A stretch of DNA of 64,000 nucleotides from an uncultured Spirochaetaceae bacterium (GCA_944389075.1 CALXLA010000028.1:38159-102158), one strand, 5' to 3'; positions 43,872-52,511 are shown, counted from the stretch's first letter. Numbers and translations: made by a program. Notes: generated by a model not told the origin, from the sequence alone.

Positions 43872-45688
43872 ATGGACTCCTTTACCTGGACCTTATAAAT
43901 GACTACTGGCTGCTGTCCCTCATTGACTATTTCATATTTGCCAACATCATTTGGTATTACAACAATATCAAGGTAATCAAGGTGATAGCACAGGTCTGGA
44001 TTACTGACAGAACGGACAGTGACCTTCTCTCCATCAACAAGCGCAATTACATGGAATCTGTCTTTCACATCTCCATAACAATGCTTTGCAAATTTCAGTT
44101 GTCTGCAGCTGTAATAAACGAGAGGATCTTCACCAACAAGATATTCCTCCCAACCATCTCCAGAATCAATAAGACGGGGTTCTGTACAAAGTCTTGCATT
44201 TACAAACGCGGAATCACGCTCATGAGCCAGAACTTTGCGTCCATAATAGCTGTGAATCGGCCTTGGCTTACCATCAAGATCCATTCTGAGATAATCATAC
44301 AATTTGAATGTGTATGATCCGACAGTCAGAGAACCGATTTCCAAAATCACCTGATTTCGCCCTGAGGCATGAATTGTTCCACCTGGAATAAGGAATTGCT
44401 TACCAGGAACTGATTGAATCGAATTTACATATTCATCATAAGGTATTGGAGTACTATCCTGTTCTGACTTCTCTACAAGATCCAGGAATTCATCAACTTT
44501 ATCGCTATTCTTGAATCCACAATATGTTTTAGCACCATGTCCTGTAGCTACAATATAATAGCCTTCATCCTGAGTTCCATGTTCGCCGAAGTTCGACATG
44601 CAGAATTCCTTTGGTGGATGACACTGAATACTCATATTCCCAGACGAATGGAATGTATCATCATAATTGAATCTAATGGGGAAATATCCATCGAATTCAT
44701 CACTTATATGCTCACCCATTATTTCCTTTCCTGCCATCTGGACAAAAGTGTAATAAGGGATATCTATGATGTGATTCCCAAGATCAATCAGAACTGATAC
44801 TTCAAGCGGAATCAGATCAAAGACCCAGGCTATATTGCGGAATACATCGGGAAGCTTTCTGACATTACGAACATAGTGACCTCCCCAGACACCTTCGATA
44901 TAAACTGGTTTGCATCTGAATGGCTGCTTTGCCAATGACTTTGTTATCTCTCCGAAATCAGAGAATGAAATCATTGCATATGAATCATCATGATCAGAAG
45001 CTATATACCAATCAAGCTTTCCTGAATCAATAAGGGCACGCCTTAAATGTACCGCAAGCTCTAGATCAATATAATATATTCTTCGCTGAACTAATTTCAG
45101 AGTACGCTTTCTGTCATCGCCTATGTTCTTATATTTTCCAGCTATTGTGCGAAGCATTATAACTTTAGGAGTAACATCCAGGAAAATTATAGTATCAATA
45201 TATGGCCAAAGCACTTCTGCCGCCGCACCTTGACCAATAAGAACATAGACCTTGCTTGAAGAATTATTGCAAAGACATTCCTTCAGACTCTGAAGCTTAT
45301 GTGAATCGAAGATAGCTTCATATTTCCCTTTATAAAGTTTTCCATACAGCAGAACAGGATCCTTCACCCTATCTTCTGGTAGATTTTCCGAAAAAAGTTC
45401 TTCAAGCTCTTTGCTAGACTTATATATGCTGCTTATGTGAATGAACTCAACATCATAGCCTTTTACAGCTAAAAGCTCGCAGACAGAAGTTTCCATTCTA
45501 TCAAATTCAGCAGATGGACAACCATCAATAGCAAGCACCCCTCCATTTTTAGCTGATACCAGGGCTGTTATCTTCTCCATTGCGGACTTATAAGAAAAAA
45601 CAGTTCTATTTTCGATTTCTCTATCCAATATTGGTCTGTTTACAGGTTTCGGATCATCATAGGGATGTGGGTTAAACATGAAACTCAT
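43868..45688 (-). CDS. Phosphomannose-isomerase-like protein with degenerate P-loop kinase-like N-terminal domain
   Basis: 606 residues. From about 250 it is a type-I mannose-6-phosphate isomerase-like cupin: zinc ligands Gln and His in NMSIQCHPPKEF, Glu in TQDEGYYIVATG, and His in FLIPGGTIHASGRN. Residues 35-235 resemble a uridine-kinase-like fold: NGGVLAIDGCPSAEFDRM stands where a Walker A would be but has no GKS/T, then IFDSHKL, VYVLIGQGAAAEVLWPYIDT and IIFLDVTPKVIMLRT. So the kinase part is probably inactive or regulatory. First gene of the TRAP operon, with GGAGG before its ATG. Likely sugar-phosphate isomerase; true substrate unknown. Confidence 0.72.
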   Translation of the reverse strand: MSFMFNPHPYDDPKPVNRPILDREIENRTVFSYKSAMEKITALVSAKNGGVLAIDGCPSAEFDRMETSVCELLAVKGYDVEFIHISSIYKSSKELEELFSENLPEDRVKDPVLLYGKLYKGKYEAIFDSHKLQSLKECLCNNSSSKVYVLIGQGAAAEVLWPYIDTIIFLDVTPKVIMLRTIAGKYKNIGDDRKRTLKLVQRRIYYIDLELAVHLRRALIDSGKLDWYIASDHDDSYAMISFSDFGEITKSLAKQPFRCKPVYIEGVWGGHYVRNVRKLPDVFRNIAWVFDLIPLEVSVLIDLGNHIIDIPYYTFVQMAGKEIMGEHISDEFDGYFPIRFNYDDTFHSSGNMSIQCHPPKEFCMSNFGEHGTQDEGYYIVATGHGAKTYCGFKNSDKVDEFLDLVEKSEQDSTPIPYDEYVNSIQSVPGKQFLIPGGTIHASGRNQVILEIGSLTVGSYTFKLYDYLRMDLDGKPRPIHSYYGRKVLAHERDSAFVNARLCTEPRLIDSGDGWEEYLVGEDPLVYYSCRQLKFAKHCYGDVKDRFHVIALVDGEKVTVRSVSNPDLCYHLDYLDIVVIPNDVGKYEIVNEGQQPVVIYKVQVKESI

Positions 45689-45709
45689 AAGATTTCCTCC
45701 TGAAACTAG

Positions 45710-45737
45710 TGTATAGACCTAAGTAAAAATTTTGCAA
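45710..45737 (-). promoter_or_regulatory. Promoter of the TRAP sugar operon
   Basis: On the minus strand TTGCAA (45737-45732), 16-base spacer, TATACA (45715-45710). The start near 45703 gives a short leader with GGAGG. Confidence 0.5.
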
Positions 45738-45750
45738 TTATTATTTTAAT

Positions 45751-45767
45751 TTGAAAAAATTTTTCAA
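45751..45767. promoter_or_regulatory. Candidate RpiR operator palindrome
   Basis: TTGAAAAAATTTTTCAA: arms TTGAAAAA/TTTTTCAA around one base. It lies between the divergent TRAP operon and rpiR promoters, just upstream of the TRAP -35, and has the TGAAA..TTTCA form seen in MurR/RpiR-type operators. Confidence 0.5.
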
Positions 45768-45803
45768 AATTATTTTTGATTAATACATCTTTATTTCAGT
45801 GTA

Positions 45804-45809
45804 TATAAT
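45804..45809 (+). promoter_or_regulatory. -10 box of the rpiR gene
   Basis: Consensus TATAAT. No good -35 at 17 bases (TTGATT at 45776-45781 is 22 bases away). Leader would be about 50 bases. Confidence 0.4.
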
Positions 45810-45867
45810 AAATAATGATTGGAACCGACATACGAAAAAGATTAAATTTTTCAGACAAGGAGATTTT

Positions 45868-46713
45868 ATGGTACTTTTTCCAATAGTCGAGAACTATGAT
45901 TCGCTTACAAAGACCGAAAAAATGGTTGCAGATTTTATAATCTCAAATCCGACCGAAGCATTTTCGCTAAATGCCTCGCAATTAGCAGAAATAACAAAGA
46001 CATCATCTGCAACAATCGGGAGATTTTCTAGAAAGATCGGCTTCCCTAGCTATGTAGAAGCAAAAATCCGAATGATGAGTCTGACAGATCCTGTACCTGA
46101 TACACCAAACCAAAGCAGAAGCTTATTCATAGAAAAAAACGATTCGTATCAGAACTGTGCAAAAAAGCTATTGTCCCAAATAACAAATGTATGTGTAAGC
46201 GCTATGAACATAATGGACTACTCTGCCATTGAACGTACAGTATCAGCACTGCTTGTTGCTAACAATATATATCTTGCAGGAATTGGAGCATCTTCTCCAA
46301 TAGTCCAGGATCTGAATCTGAAATTGATAAGACTGAAAAAGAAAACCCATTACAGCCAGGATTATCATGTCAATCTTCTAGAAGCTGCAAATGCCCAGAA
46401 AAAGGATGTCCTTCTGGCCTTCTCTTATTCTGGAAATTCTAAAGTAGTACTAGAAACTGCGAAAGTAGTTAATGAGCAGGGAGCTCTGACTATCGCAGTC
46501 ACAGGTTCAAGCAATACACCGCTTGCAAAGATAGCGGATATCGCATTATGTTCACCGGCATTGGAGCAAAGTACAAGAATAGGGGCTGTAAGCTCACATT
46601 ATTCGCAGCAATTCATAGCGGATTTAATATTCCTTGGGATGATAACGCATCTTTATGATGAAGCTGATTCTATGATTGCAAGTGCTGCAGAAACAATAGG
46701 AAGAGTAAGATGA
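45868..46713 (+). CDS. RpiR-family transcription regulator (HTH + SIS domain)
   Basis: 281 residues. N-terminal HTH_6: LTKTEKMVADFIISNP, SLNASQLAEITKTSSATIGR with FSRKIGFPSYVEAK. C-terminal SIS sugar-phosphate sensor: YLAGIGASSPIVQDLNLKL, LLAFSYSGNSKVVLETAKV, ALTIAVTGSSNTPLAKIAD. Start at 45868 fits AAGGAG upstream; an upstream in-frame ATG at 45799 precedes the probable transcription start. Divergent from the TRAP operon and almost certainly its regulator, sensing a phosphorylated intermediate. Overlaps the next gene by four bases. Confidence 0.9.
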   Translation: MVLFPIVENYDSLTKTEKMVADFIISNPTEAFSLNASQLAEITKTSSATIGRFSRKIGFPSYVEAKIRMMSLTDPVPDTPNQSRSLFIEKNDSYQNCAKKLLSQITNVCVSAMNIMDYSAIERTVSALLVANNIYLAGIGASSPIVQDLNLKLIRLKKKTHYSQDYHVNLLEAANAQKKDVLLAFSYSGNSKVVLETAKVVNEQGALTIAVTGSSNTPLAKIADIALCSPALEQSTRIGAVSSHYSQQFIADLIFLGMITHLYDEADSMIASAAETIGRVR

Positions 46714-47543
46714 GAATACTTAAAAATAATCACCTAGAAATTTTTATAGATGATAATACAAAATACACGGGAACCAGATTTGACCATACTTTGCTGATTT
46801 CACAAGTAATATTGGATAATGAACATACATTCCTTGGAATAGAAAAGACCCCTGCAGGAACAGGGACAGGAGGGGTTGGTCTATATTCCGGCTGGTTATG
46901 GAAAAAAGAAATACGTAGAAACGGTAAGTATCCAATGCCTGGCATAGGCTGGTTACATATACCAGAAAACGAAGAATACTCAATAAGGAAGAATTACGAT
47001 TATGATCCAGCCTTAATTAACATAGAAAAGGAAACCTGTTCTGAAATAATAATTGAATCGATAATGCCTGATTTCTGTCGCGTAATGAAACGTGCCACAA
47101 TCAACAAATCAGAACTCACAATAGAAACCAGCCTATACAATGATTATCATGAACCATTTGTTATCGAAGAATACTGTCATAACTTCATCATGATTGATAA
47201 TCACGTAATAGATCATAATTATTCCGTTCACTTTCCATGTATCCCAACAATAGAAATGGTTAGAGGTTCAATAGAACTTTCTGATAAATACTATTCTCCT
47301 GTTGGATTTGAGAAGAAAATTGGAACTATAGCATTAAGCATGAAAGAACACATCCCTGATTCCGTTGAAGTAAAAAACGGAATATGCTCTGTCAAAATAT
47401 CTGAAAGCTCAATGCCAGGACGAATATATCACTGGATATCAGAAGCTGCGATTTGCCCAGAAGCATATCATGATATGTCAATCTTACCAGGTGATATTGG
47501 AAAATTCAGCAGAACATATTCTTTCAGTTTGGAATCTACTTAA
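46710..47543 (+). CDS. Aldose-1-epimerase-like (mutarotase-fold) protein, unassigned
   Basis: 277 residues, mostly beta strands, no signal peptide. Features: ILKNNHLEIFIDDNTKYTGTRFDHT near the N-terminus (substrate-entry style GxRFD), FVIEEYCHNFIMIDNH in the middle with Glu and His, and PGDIGKFSRTYSF at the end. This resembles galactose-mutarotase-like proteins in overall order, but I cannot name a subfamily. Coupled to rpiR by ATGA and probably acts on the anomer or epimer of the same sugar. Confidence 0.55.
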   Translation: MRILKNNHLEIFIDDNTKYTGTRFDHTLLISQVILDNEHTFLGIEKTPAGTGTGGVGLYSGWLWKKEIRRNGKYPMPGIGWLHIPENEEYSIRKNYDYDPALINIEKETCSEIIIESIMPDFCRVMKRATINKSELTIETSLYNDYHEPFVIEEYCHNFIMIDNHVIDHNYSVHFPCIPTIEMVRGSIELSDKYYSPVGFEKKIGTIALSMKEHIPDSVEVKNGICSVKISESSMPGRIYHWISEAAICPEAYHDMSILPGDIGKFSRTYSFSLEST

Positions 47544-47574
47544 AATAAGAAAAGCCATATGGAAAAAACTGATA

Positions 47575-47600
47575 AGCAAAACTGCCCCGATCCGGGGCAG
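47575..47600 (-). terminator. Intrinsic terminator of the suhB-type/HAD-RidA unit
   Basis: On the minus strand CTGCCCC, loop GGATC, GGGGCAG (47600 to 47582), then TTTTGCTT. It starts seven bases after the ridA stop. The hairpin is symmetric and may also stop the converging plus-strand gene. Confidence 0.8.
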
Positions 47601-47606
47601 CTATAA

Positions 47607-47990
47607 TCAAGCAAGCGCAATCACTTCAATTTCTACCTGCACATCCTTAGGAAGCTTGCCAACCTGTACTGCTGAGCGAGCCGGAAGGACAGGAGAAGAC
47701 TTGAAAGCTTCTGCATAAACCTCATTGACAGATGCGAAGTCATCCATGCTCTTGAGGAATACTGTTGCCTTTACGACTTTGGACATCTCAGTGCCTGCAG
47801 CCTCAAGTACCGCCTCGATGTTCTTGAATACCTGCTTTGCCTGATCTGCCGCTGTTCCCTCTACTACATTACCTGTAGCCGGATCAATTGGGATCTGGCC
47901 AGATGCGAATACCATGCCATTTGCCTTGACAGCCTGGCTGTATGGTCCTATTGCCGCAGGGGCGTTCTTTGTCTCAATCTTCTCTATCAT
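47607..47990 (-). CDS. ridA: RidA, 2-iminobutanoate/2-iminopropanoate deaminase, nested in frame
   Basis: 127 residues beginning MIEKIETKNAPAAIGPYSQA, the normal N-terminus of RidA. AAGGAGATATTT stands before this ATG, an excellent ribosome site, and encodes the last residues of the HAD part (LKEIF). Key residues: the Arg in LPARSAVQVGKLP that binds the imine's carboxylate, and the C-terminal VEIEVIALA. It hydrolyses reactive imines from PLP enzymes. I list it separately because independent translation is likely alongside the fusion. Confidence 0.88.
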   Translation of the reverse strand: MIEKIETKNAPAAIGPYSQAVKANGMVFASGQIPIDPATGNVVEGTAADQAKQVFKNIEAVLEAAGTEMSKVVKATVFLKSMDDFASVNEVYAEAFKSSPVLPARSAVQVGKLPKDVQVEIEVIALA

Positions 47991-48620
47991 AAATATCTCC
48001 TTCAGGATCCTGACGATATCCTCAGGGGTGTCAGCAGATCCTTTTTGCTTTTCAAATCCGAAGCCATAGGATACAGGAAGGAAATGCACGCCGGCTTCTT
48101 CCGCACCTATCCTGTCATTATCGGTATCCCCTATCATAACCGCATCTTTTCCGCTGATGCAGAAATCATTGAGAACCATCTTTATGATATCACCTTTGGT
48201 GAAAGATGCAGAAGGCGAAGAGCCATGAATGGAATCAAAAAGCCCTGTTATACCGAGATTATCAAGACAAGCCTTAAGCGTAGCCTCACCTTTATTGGAA
48301 GCAGCCCCTATAAGGATGCCTTCGTCTCTGAGAGCTATCAGAGTCTCTTTCATTCCAGGAAAAAGACTCATCCTGAACATGCCTTCCCTCTGATACTCCT
48401 TCCTGTAAATCGCCACGGCATCATCCAGAAGAGACTCATCAAGACCGAATGCTATGCGGAAGCAGTCTCGCAATGGCGGACCTACGAATTTCCGGAGCTG
48501 CTCATTTGTGTATTCACCGGAAAATCCAAGCTCCTTCATCGTATATATCGCTGTCGCGAAAATACCAGGGGAGGAATCCGCAAGAGTGCCATCGAAGTCG
48601 AAGATCGCGGCCTTAACCAT
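47607..48620 (-). CDS. HAD phosphatase (Gph-like) fused in frame to RidA
   Basis: 337 codons without a stop. Residues 1-210 are a phosphoglycolate-phosphatase-like HAD enzyme: AIFDFDGTLADSS (motif I), AASNKGEATL (motif II/Lys region), GSSPSASFTKGDII and MIGDTDNDRIGA (motif IV). From Met211 the protein is a complete RidA (see nested entry). So either a true bifunctional protein is made or the phosphatase gene lost its stop codon. Start overlaps the inositol-phosphatase-family gene by eight bases. HAD substrate unknown; Gph-type enzymes remove 2-phosphoglycolate or sugar phosphates. Confidence 0.82.
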   Translation of the reverse strand: MVKAAIFDFDGTLADSSPGIFATAIYTMKELGFSGEYTNEQLRKFVGPPLRDCFRIAFGLDESLLDDAVAIYRKEYQREGMFRMSLFPGMKETLIALRDEGILIGAASNKGEATLKACLDNLGITGLFDSIHGSSPSASFTKGDIIKMVLNDFCISGKDAVMIGDTDNDRIGAEEAGVHFLPVSYGFGFEKQKGSADTPEDIVRILKEIFMIEKIETKNAPAAIGPYSQAVKANGMVFASGQIPIDPATGNVVEGTAADQAKQVFKNIEAVLEAAGTEMSKVVKATVFLKSMDDFASVNEVYAEAFKSSPVLPARSAVQVGKLPKDVQVEIEVIALA

Positions 48621-49386
48621 TTATGCACTCCAGCATGGCATCATGGGCAGATGCCGATGACGCTGCAATATCAAGGGAGGACTCGTCATCCGTGAAGAAG
48701 GTTATCCTCCCGCCGGCTTCCGTAAGAATCATTGCACCAGCAGCAAGATCATAGATATGAAGCCCAAGCTCGTAATACATGCAGGCCCTTCCGCATGCAA
48801 CATAGCAAAGCGATGCAGCAGCAGAGCCGATGGAACGCATATCAGAGACGACTGAATAAAAACGCTCCATCTTCTTCATATAACCACTCAGAAGCTCATG
48901 ATGGCGATGCGGTGGAACAAGTATTGCCAGAGATTTAGAAAGGGGCATTCTCTCGTCTGTGAATATTCTCTTATCGTTAAGAAAAGCACCGTTTCCTCTG
49001 ATGGCAGAGAACAACTCTCCCTGCCGAGGTATGGAGACAACACCAAAAGCTATCCCATCTTCATCCTCAAATCCTATGGAAACTGCATAATCAGGGAATG
49101 ATGCCATGAAATCCACAGTGCCATCTATTGGATCTATAATCCACCTGACCCTGCCTTTTCCGTTCTCGCCAGTCTCCTCTCCAAGGATGGGATCTGAAGG
49201 GAAGCCCTGCCTTATCGCATCTATGATTATCTTCTCGCATTCCCTATCAGCGGATGTAACATAATCATTCTCAGCTTTTGATGATATTTCAGTACGAAGT
49301 TCCTCATGGGAAAGCAGGAAGACAGAGGCCTTCCTTGCAATAGCCTTCGCTTTCTCGAATCTGCTTTCCAGCTGGGATCTTTCCAT
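48613..49386 (-). CDS. Inositol monophosphatase-family protein (SuhB-like)
   Basis: 257 residues. Metal sites: GEETGENG (Glu), WIIDPIDGTVDFMASFP (DPiDGT), and the C-terminal YDLAAGAMILTEAGGRITFF, where the usual WDxAAG Trp-Asp is YD. Length is normal. ATG overlaps the upstream stop as TAATG, with GAGAGG before it. Could act on inositol phosphate, fructose-1,6-bisphosphate or PAP; not resolved. Confidence 0.87.
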   Translation of the reverse strand: MERSQLESRFEKAKAIARKASVFLLSHEELRTEISSKAENDYVTSADRECEKIIIDAIRQGFPSDPILGEETGENGKGRVRWIIDPIDGTVDFMASFPDYAVSIGFEDEDGIAFGVVSIPRQGELFSAIRGNGAFLNDKRIFTDERMPLSKSLAILVPPHRHHELLSGYMKKMERFYSVVSDMRSIGSAAASLCYVACGRACMYYELGLHIYDLAAGAMILTEAGGRITFFTDDESSLDIAASSASAHDAMLECING

Positions 49387-52300
49387 TATTTGCCTCTCTG
49401 GATAAGAAGTTCACCTATATTTGTGCAGATTTTCCAATTTGATGGAGAGAATGATGATGGCGAGATCTCGATCTCTTCCGCATACTGCAGTTCATATCCC
49501 TCATCGAAAATAAGCACCAATGCATGCCATTTCTCTGCATGTCTGGAATACATGACAGCACCTGCATTATTCAGGAGCTCTTCTTTGCGTATATTGTCCC
49601 AGACAGTCCTTGATGATGCAATGATCACGGAAAGCTGTTTATCAAAGATGGAGAACATCTTATCCTTCCCATCCATCATCTGCTTCTCCCAGCTTGTCTT
49701 CATGACCTGCTCAAGATATTCAAGCATATCAGTCTCGCTGTTCTCAGCAAATGAGACAAACTCACCATGATAGCCAAGACGCTCCGCGACTGTACCAATA
49801 ACACCAGGAAGCCTTTTATGCTTCATCTCAACAACAGGTGGTGCAGCTATTTCAGGCTCTTCTTCAGGCACTGACGGATCTGTCATCATAAAGACACGGC
49901 CCGAAGACTCATCCCCCTCCACCTCTTTGACAAGCCCTTTCTCTATCAATGATTCAGCTGTCTCTTCCTCATCTTCAGCTTCAAGCTCGTCCTCCAGCTC
50001 CTTCTCTTCCTCTTCCTCAGCATCATCAGGTTCGGGATCTTCTCCATCTGAGGCTGTCACATCTTCCCTGTCAATCTCTTCATCGATCGCATCCTCGATC
50101 TTTCTCTCAAGGACCTCGTCATCTATCGCCGCAGGAACATCATCTTCTGAAGGAACATCATCTTCTGAAGGAACATCATCCTCTGAAGGAACTTCATCCT
50201 CTGAAGGAACTTCATCCTCTGCAGTAACTTCATCCTCTGCAGTAACTTCATCCTCTGCAGTAACTTCATCCTCTGCAGTAACTTCATCCTCTGCAGGAAC
50301 TTCATCCTCTGCAGGAACTTCATCCTCTGCAGTAACTTCATCCTCTGAAGGAACTTCATCCTCTGCAGTAACTTCATCCTCTGCAGGAACTTCATCTTCC
50401 GCTGATGAGATCTCTTCCTCCGCTCTACTATTCTCTTCTTCAATAACATCCTCAGCAGCAGAATCGTTCTCCGCTACTGCCTTTTCCTCAGAAGGAGATT
50501 TCCCGAAGACCTCATCAAATGACTCTGAATCATCTGCATTGATGTCATTGCGAGAATCCTCTGCTGTAAGCTCTGCCTTCAGCTGCAGGGAATCATCCTC
50601 ATCATCGGCAAAAAGCTGATCAAGGAAATCAAGCTGATCAGGATCATCGAACTCTACATCATCGGAATCCTTGTTCTCTATATCAGCATCAGCCTCCGCC
50701 TCATCATAGATAGCCTTGACCTCTGGATTTATCTCATCATCCTCAACAGTATCATCCTGTGATTCATCCAATATATATTCATCATCCTCAAGGCCATCAT
50801 CAATGAGATGTATCTCACGTGACTGGACATCATCCTTGCTGATTATGTCGCTTGTCAGCTCATACTGTTCCTTGAGCTTCTCAATATCCACGGAAGGCGC
50901 TGCGGGAATCTCCGGAAGCTCTTCCTCATCAAGGGATTCTTCCTTTTCCTGTATCAGCTTCTCCTGTACATCATCATCGATGCTGTCGTATTCATACTCA
51001 TCGGAAGCAGAATCCGCCTTGATATCATCATCGCTCTTCTCTTCCGTCTCATACTCATCTTCGACATACTCATCAAGTTCTGTCTGCCCAAGATCATAGT
51101 CACCGAATATCGTATGGAGGAATGCTGTCTTCTCATCTTTAATCCTGGCTGCCTTCAGGATTGCATAGACAGAAGAGACAAAAGAGCCATCTGACTCTTC
51201 CTTGAGATTCTCATAGCTGTCGGGATCCACAAAAAGCAGCTTATGGCCTATAACCGCCTTCGCATGGCGTTCCTCTTCCCTTCTCCTTATCCTCTCGGCA
51301 AAAAGCTCTGGGCTTTCGAATGCATTGATTTCCCTGCTTGATGAGAGTGTATGGGCATCAATTCTGTTGCCATCAAAGGAATAGACATCAGGAACATCCG
51401 TTGCCATGAATATCGAGGAAAGCGCCCTCACTGCCGCTGCACTCCTTCTTTCCATAAGGCCTGAAGAGAAAGCGAGGATCCTTATGCCATATGACATGAT
51501 ATGCTCTGCGGTGAAGGAGAAGTACATCTCACCGAACTTGAGGAATGGATAGACTGTCGATGGCCATACGCCCTTCTCAAGATATTCATGAAGATCAAGC
51601 TGTCCCGGTGCTGCGGCAAGATGCTCATAGACTGAAGATGGAAGATCCGCGACGAATTCCGGTCTGAAGAGATCAAATCCATCCCGCTCTCCCCTGAGCT
51701 TGGCAGAGCGCATCTCCCAGCCTTCTTCGCGAACGATGGCATCCCTGAGCTGGTCATCATCATAATCAGCATATCCGGCCTTGCCTCTCTTCTGAGCCAT
51801 CATGAGAAGCATCTCGGCTTTATACATGCTTACATCTTCAACAAGCTTGTCGATTCCTGTGATACCGCGTTCTGCTATTGCGTACATCCCCCTTACCAGG
51901 GTAAGGGAATCTGTACCGAACTTCTCCTGGATTGCCTTGCTGTCATCGACGACATATCCATACCAGAGATATGAACGCTTCTCAGCAATCTCCATTGTCT
52001 CTTCATCAGGGAATATCTGATCAAAGAGAGTCCGCCTGAGCAGATCCGCCATCGATTCCGGTATGCAGCCTCTTCTGACAAGTGACACTGTCCTGCAGTC
52101 AATATATCTGAGAAGACGGCGTGCCGCATCTTCAGTAAGCGACAGGACCCTGTTCCAGTCCTTCTGCTTGATATCCCTATTGGCTGAAATACCATCCTCT
52201 GCCTTATAAAGCGTGGACTGTACAAGCGACTGAAGCAGGACCGGAAGGAGATGTGCCATCAGCTTCGACTCCTGGTCCTTTCGGGAAGATGCGATCCTCC

Positions 52301-52472
52301 GTTCTTCCCATACAGCCATCTTCAGGACTTCAAGGGGATTGTAAGGTCTGATGACCTTCACGATATTGGCAAGGTCGAGAGAAAGATAGTTCCATGCCTC
52401 ATCCATATTCTTTTCCGCTTTATCACCGGACATCGATGAGAATGCAGAAAAATCAGCGAAACTGAACTCCAC
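49386..52472 (-). CDS. Large acidic protein with hexapeptide repeats, function unknown
   Basis: 1028 residues, GTG start preceded by AGGAGAG. Three parts. Residues 1 to about 470 are a mixed helical, probably folded domain (LDLANIVKVIRPYNPLEVLK near the start; LFRPEFVADLPSSVYEHLAA later). About 470-890 is very acidic and disordered, including 15 copies of a hexapeptide (T/P)(A/S)EDEV at 690-779. About 900-1028 is a second folded region (LPGVIGTVAERLGYHGEFVS; WKICTNIGELLIQRG). No signal peptide, no membrane segment, so likely cytoplasmic. I recognise no family. It shares an operon with the inositol-phosphatase-family and HAD-RidA genes. Confidence 0.8.
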   Translation of the reverse strand: MEFSFADFSAFSSMSGDKAEKNMDEAWNYLSLDLANIVKVIRPYNPLEVLKMAVWEERRIASSRKDQESKLMAHLLPVLLQSLVQSTLYKAEDGISANRDIKQKDWNRVLSLTEDAARRLLRYIDCRTVSLVRRGCIPESMADLLRRTLFDQIFPDEETMEIAEKRSYLWYGYVVDDSKAIQEKFGTDSLTLVRGMYAIAERGITGIDKLVEDVSMYKAEMLLMMAQKRGKAGYADYDDDQLRDAIVREEGWEMRSAKLRGERDGFDLFRPEFVADLPSSVYEHLAAAPGQLDLHEYLEKGVWPSTVYPFLKFGEMYFSFTAEHIMSYGIRILAFSSGLMERRSAAAVRALSSIFMATDVPDVYSFDGNRIDAHTLSSSREINAFESPELFAERIRRREEERHAKAVIGHKLLFVDPDSYENLKEESDGSFVSSVYAILKAARIKDEKTAFLHTIFGDYDLGQTELDEYVEDEYETEEKSDDDIKADSASDEYEYDSIDDDVQEKLIQEKEESLDEEELPEIPAAPSVDIEKLKEQYELTSDIISKDDVQSREIHLIDDGLEDDEYILDESQDDTVEDDEINPEVKAIYDEAEADADIENKDSDDVEFDDPDQLDFLDQLFADDEDDSLQLKAELTAEDSRNDINADDSESFDEVFGKSPSEEKAVAENDSAAEDVIEEENSRAEEEISSAEDEVPAEDEVTAEDEVPSEDEVTAEDEVPAEDEVPAEDEVTAEDEVTAEDEVTAEDEVTAEDEVPSEDEVPSEDDVPSEDDVPSEDDVPAAIDDEVLERKIEDAIDEEIDREDVTASDGEDPEPDDAEEEEEKELEDELEAEDEEETAESLIEKGLVKEVEGDESSGRVFMMTDPSVPEEEPEIAAPPVVEMKHKRLPGVIGTVAERLGYHGEFVSFAENSETDMLEYLEQVMKTSWEKQMMDGKDKMFSIFDKQLSVIIASSRTVWDNIRKEELLNNAGAVMYSRHAEKWHALVLIFDEGYELQYAEEIEISPSSFSPSNWKICTNIGELLIQRGK
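50136..50405 (-). repeat. Tandem 18-bp repeat array, 15 units, coding for (T/P)(A/S)EDEV
   Basis: Exactly fifteen 18-base units in frame. On the minus strand the typical unit is GCAGAGGATGAAGTTACT. Four neighbouring units are identical, and the end units differ (SEDDV), which indicates recent expansion by slippage. Length may vary between strains without shifting the frame. Confidence 0.92.
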
Positions 52473-52511
52473 GGTACTCTCCTGTTGGATATATTGAAGA
52501 TGACAGGGCCA

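Noticed and set aside
50136..50405. Possible CRISPR array
   Set aside because: Units are directly joined 18-base in-frame coding repeats without spacers, and there are no cas genes.
49927..50619. 230-codon Ser-rich open frame on the plus strand
   Set aside because: It is the antisense of the acidic repeat protein; the Ser repeats come only from the 18-base array read backwards. No ribosome site.
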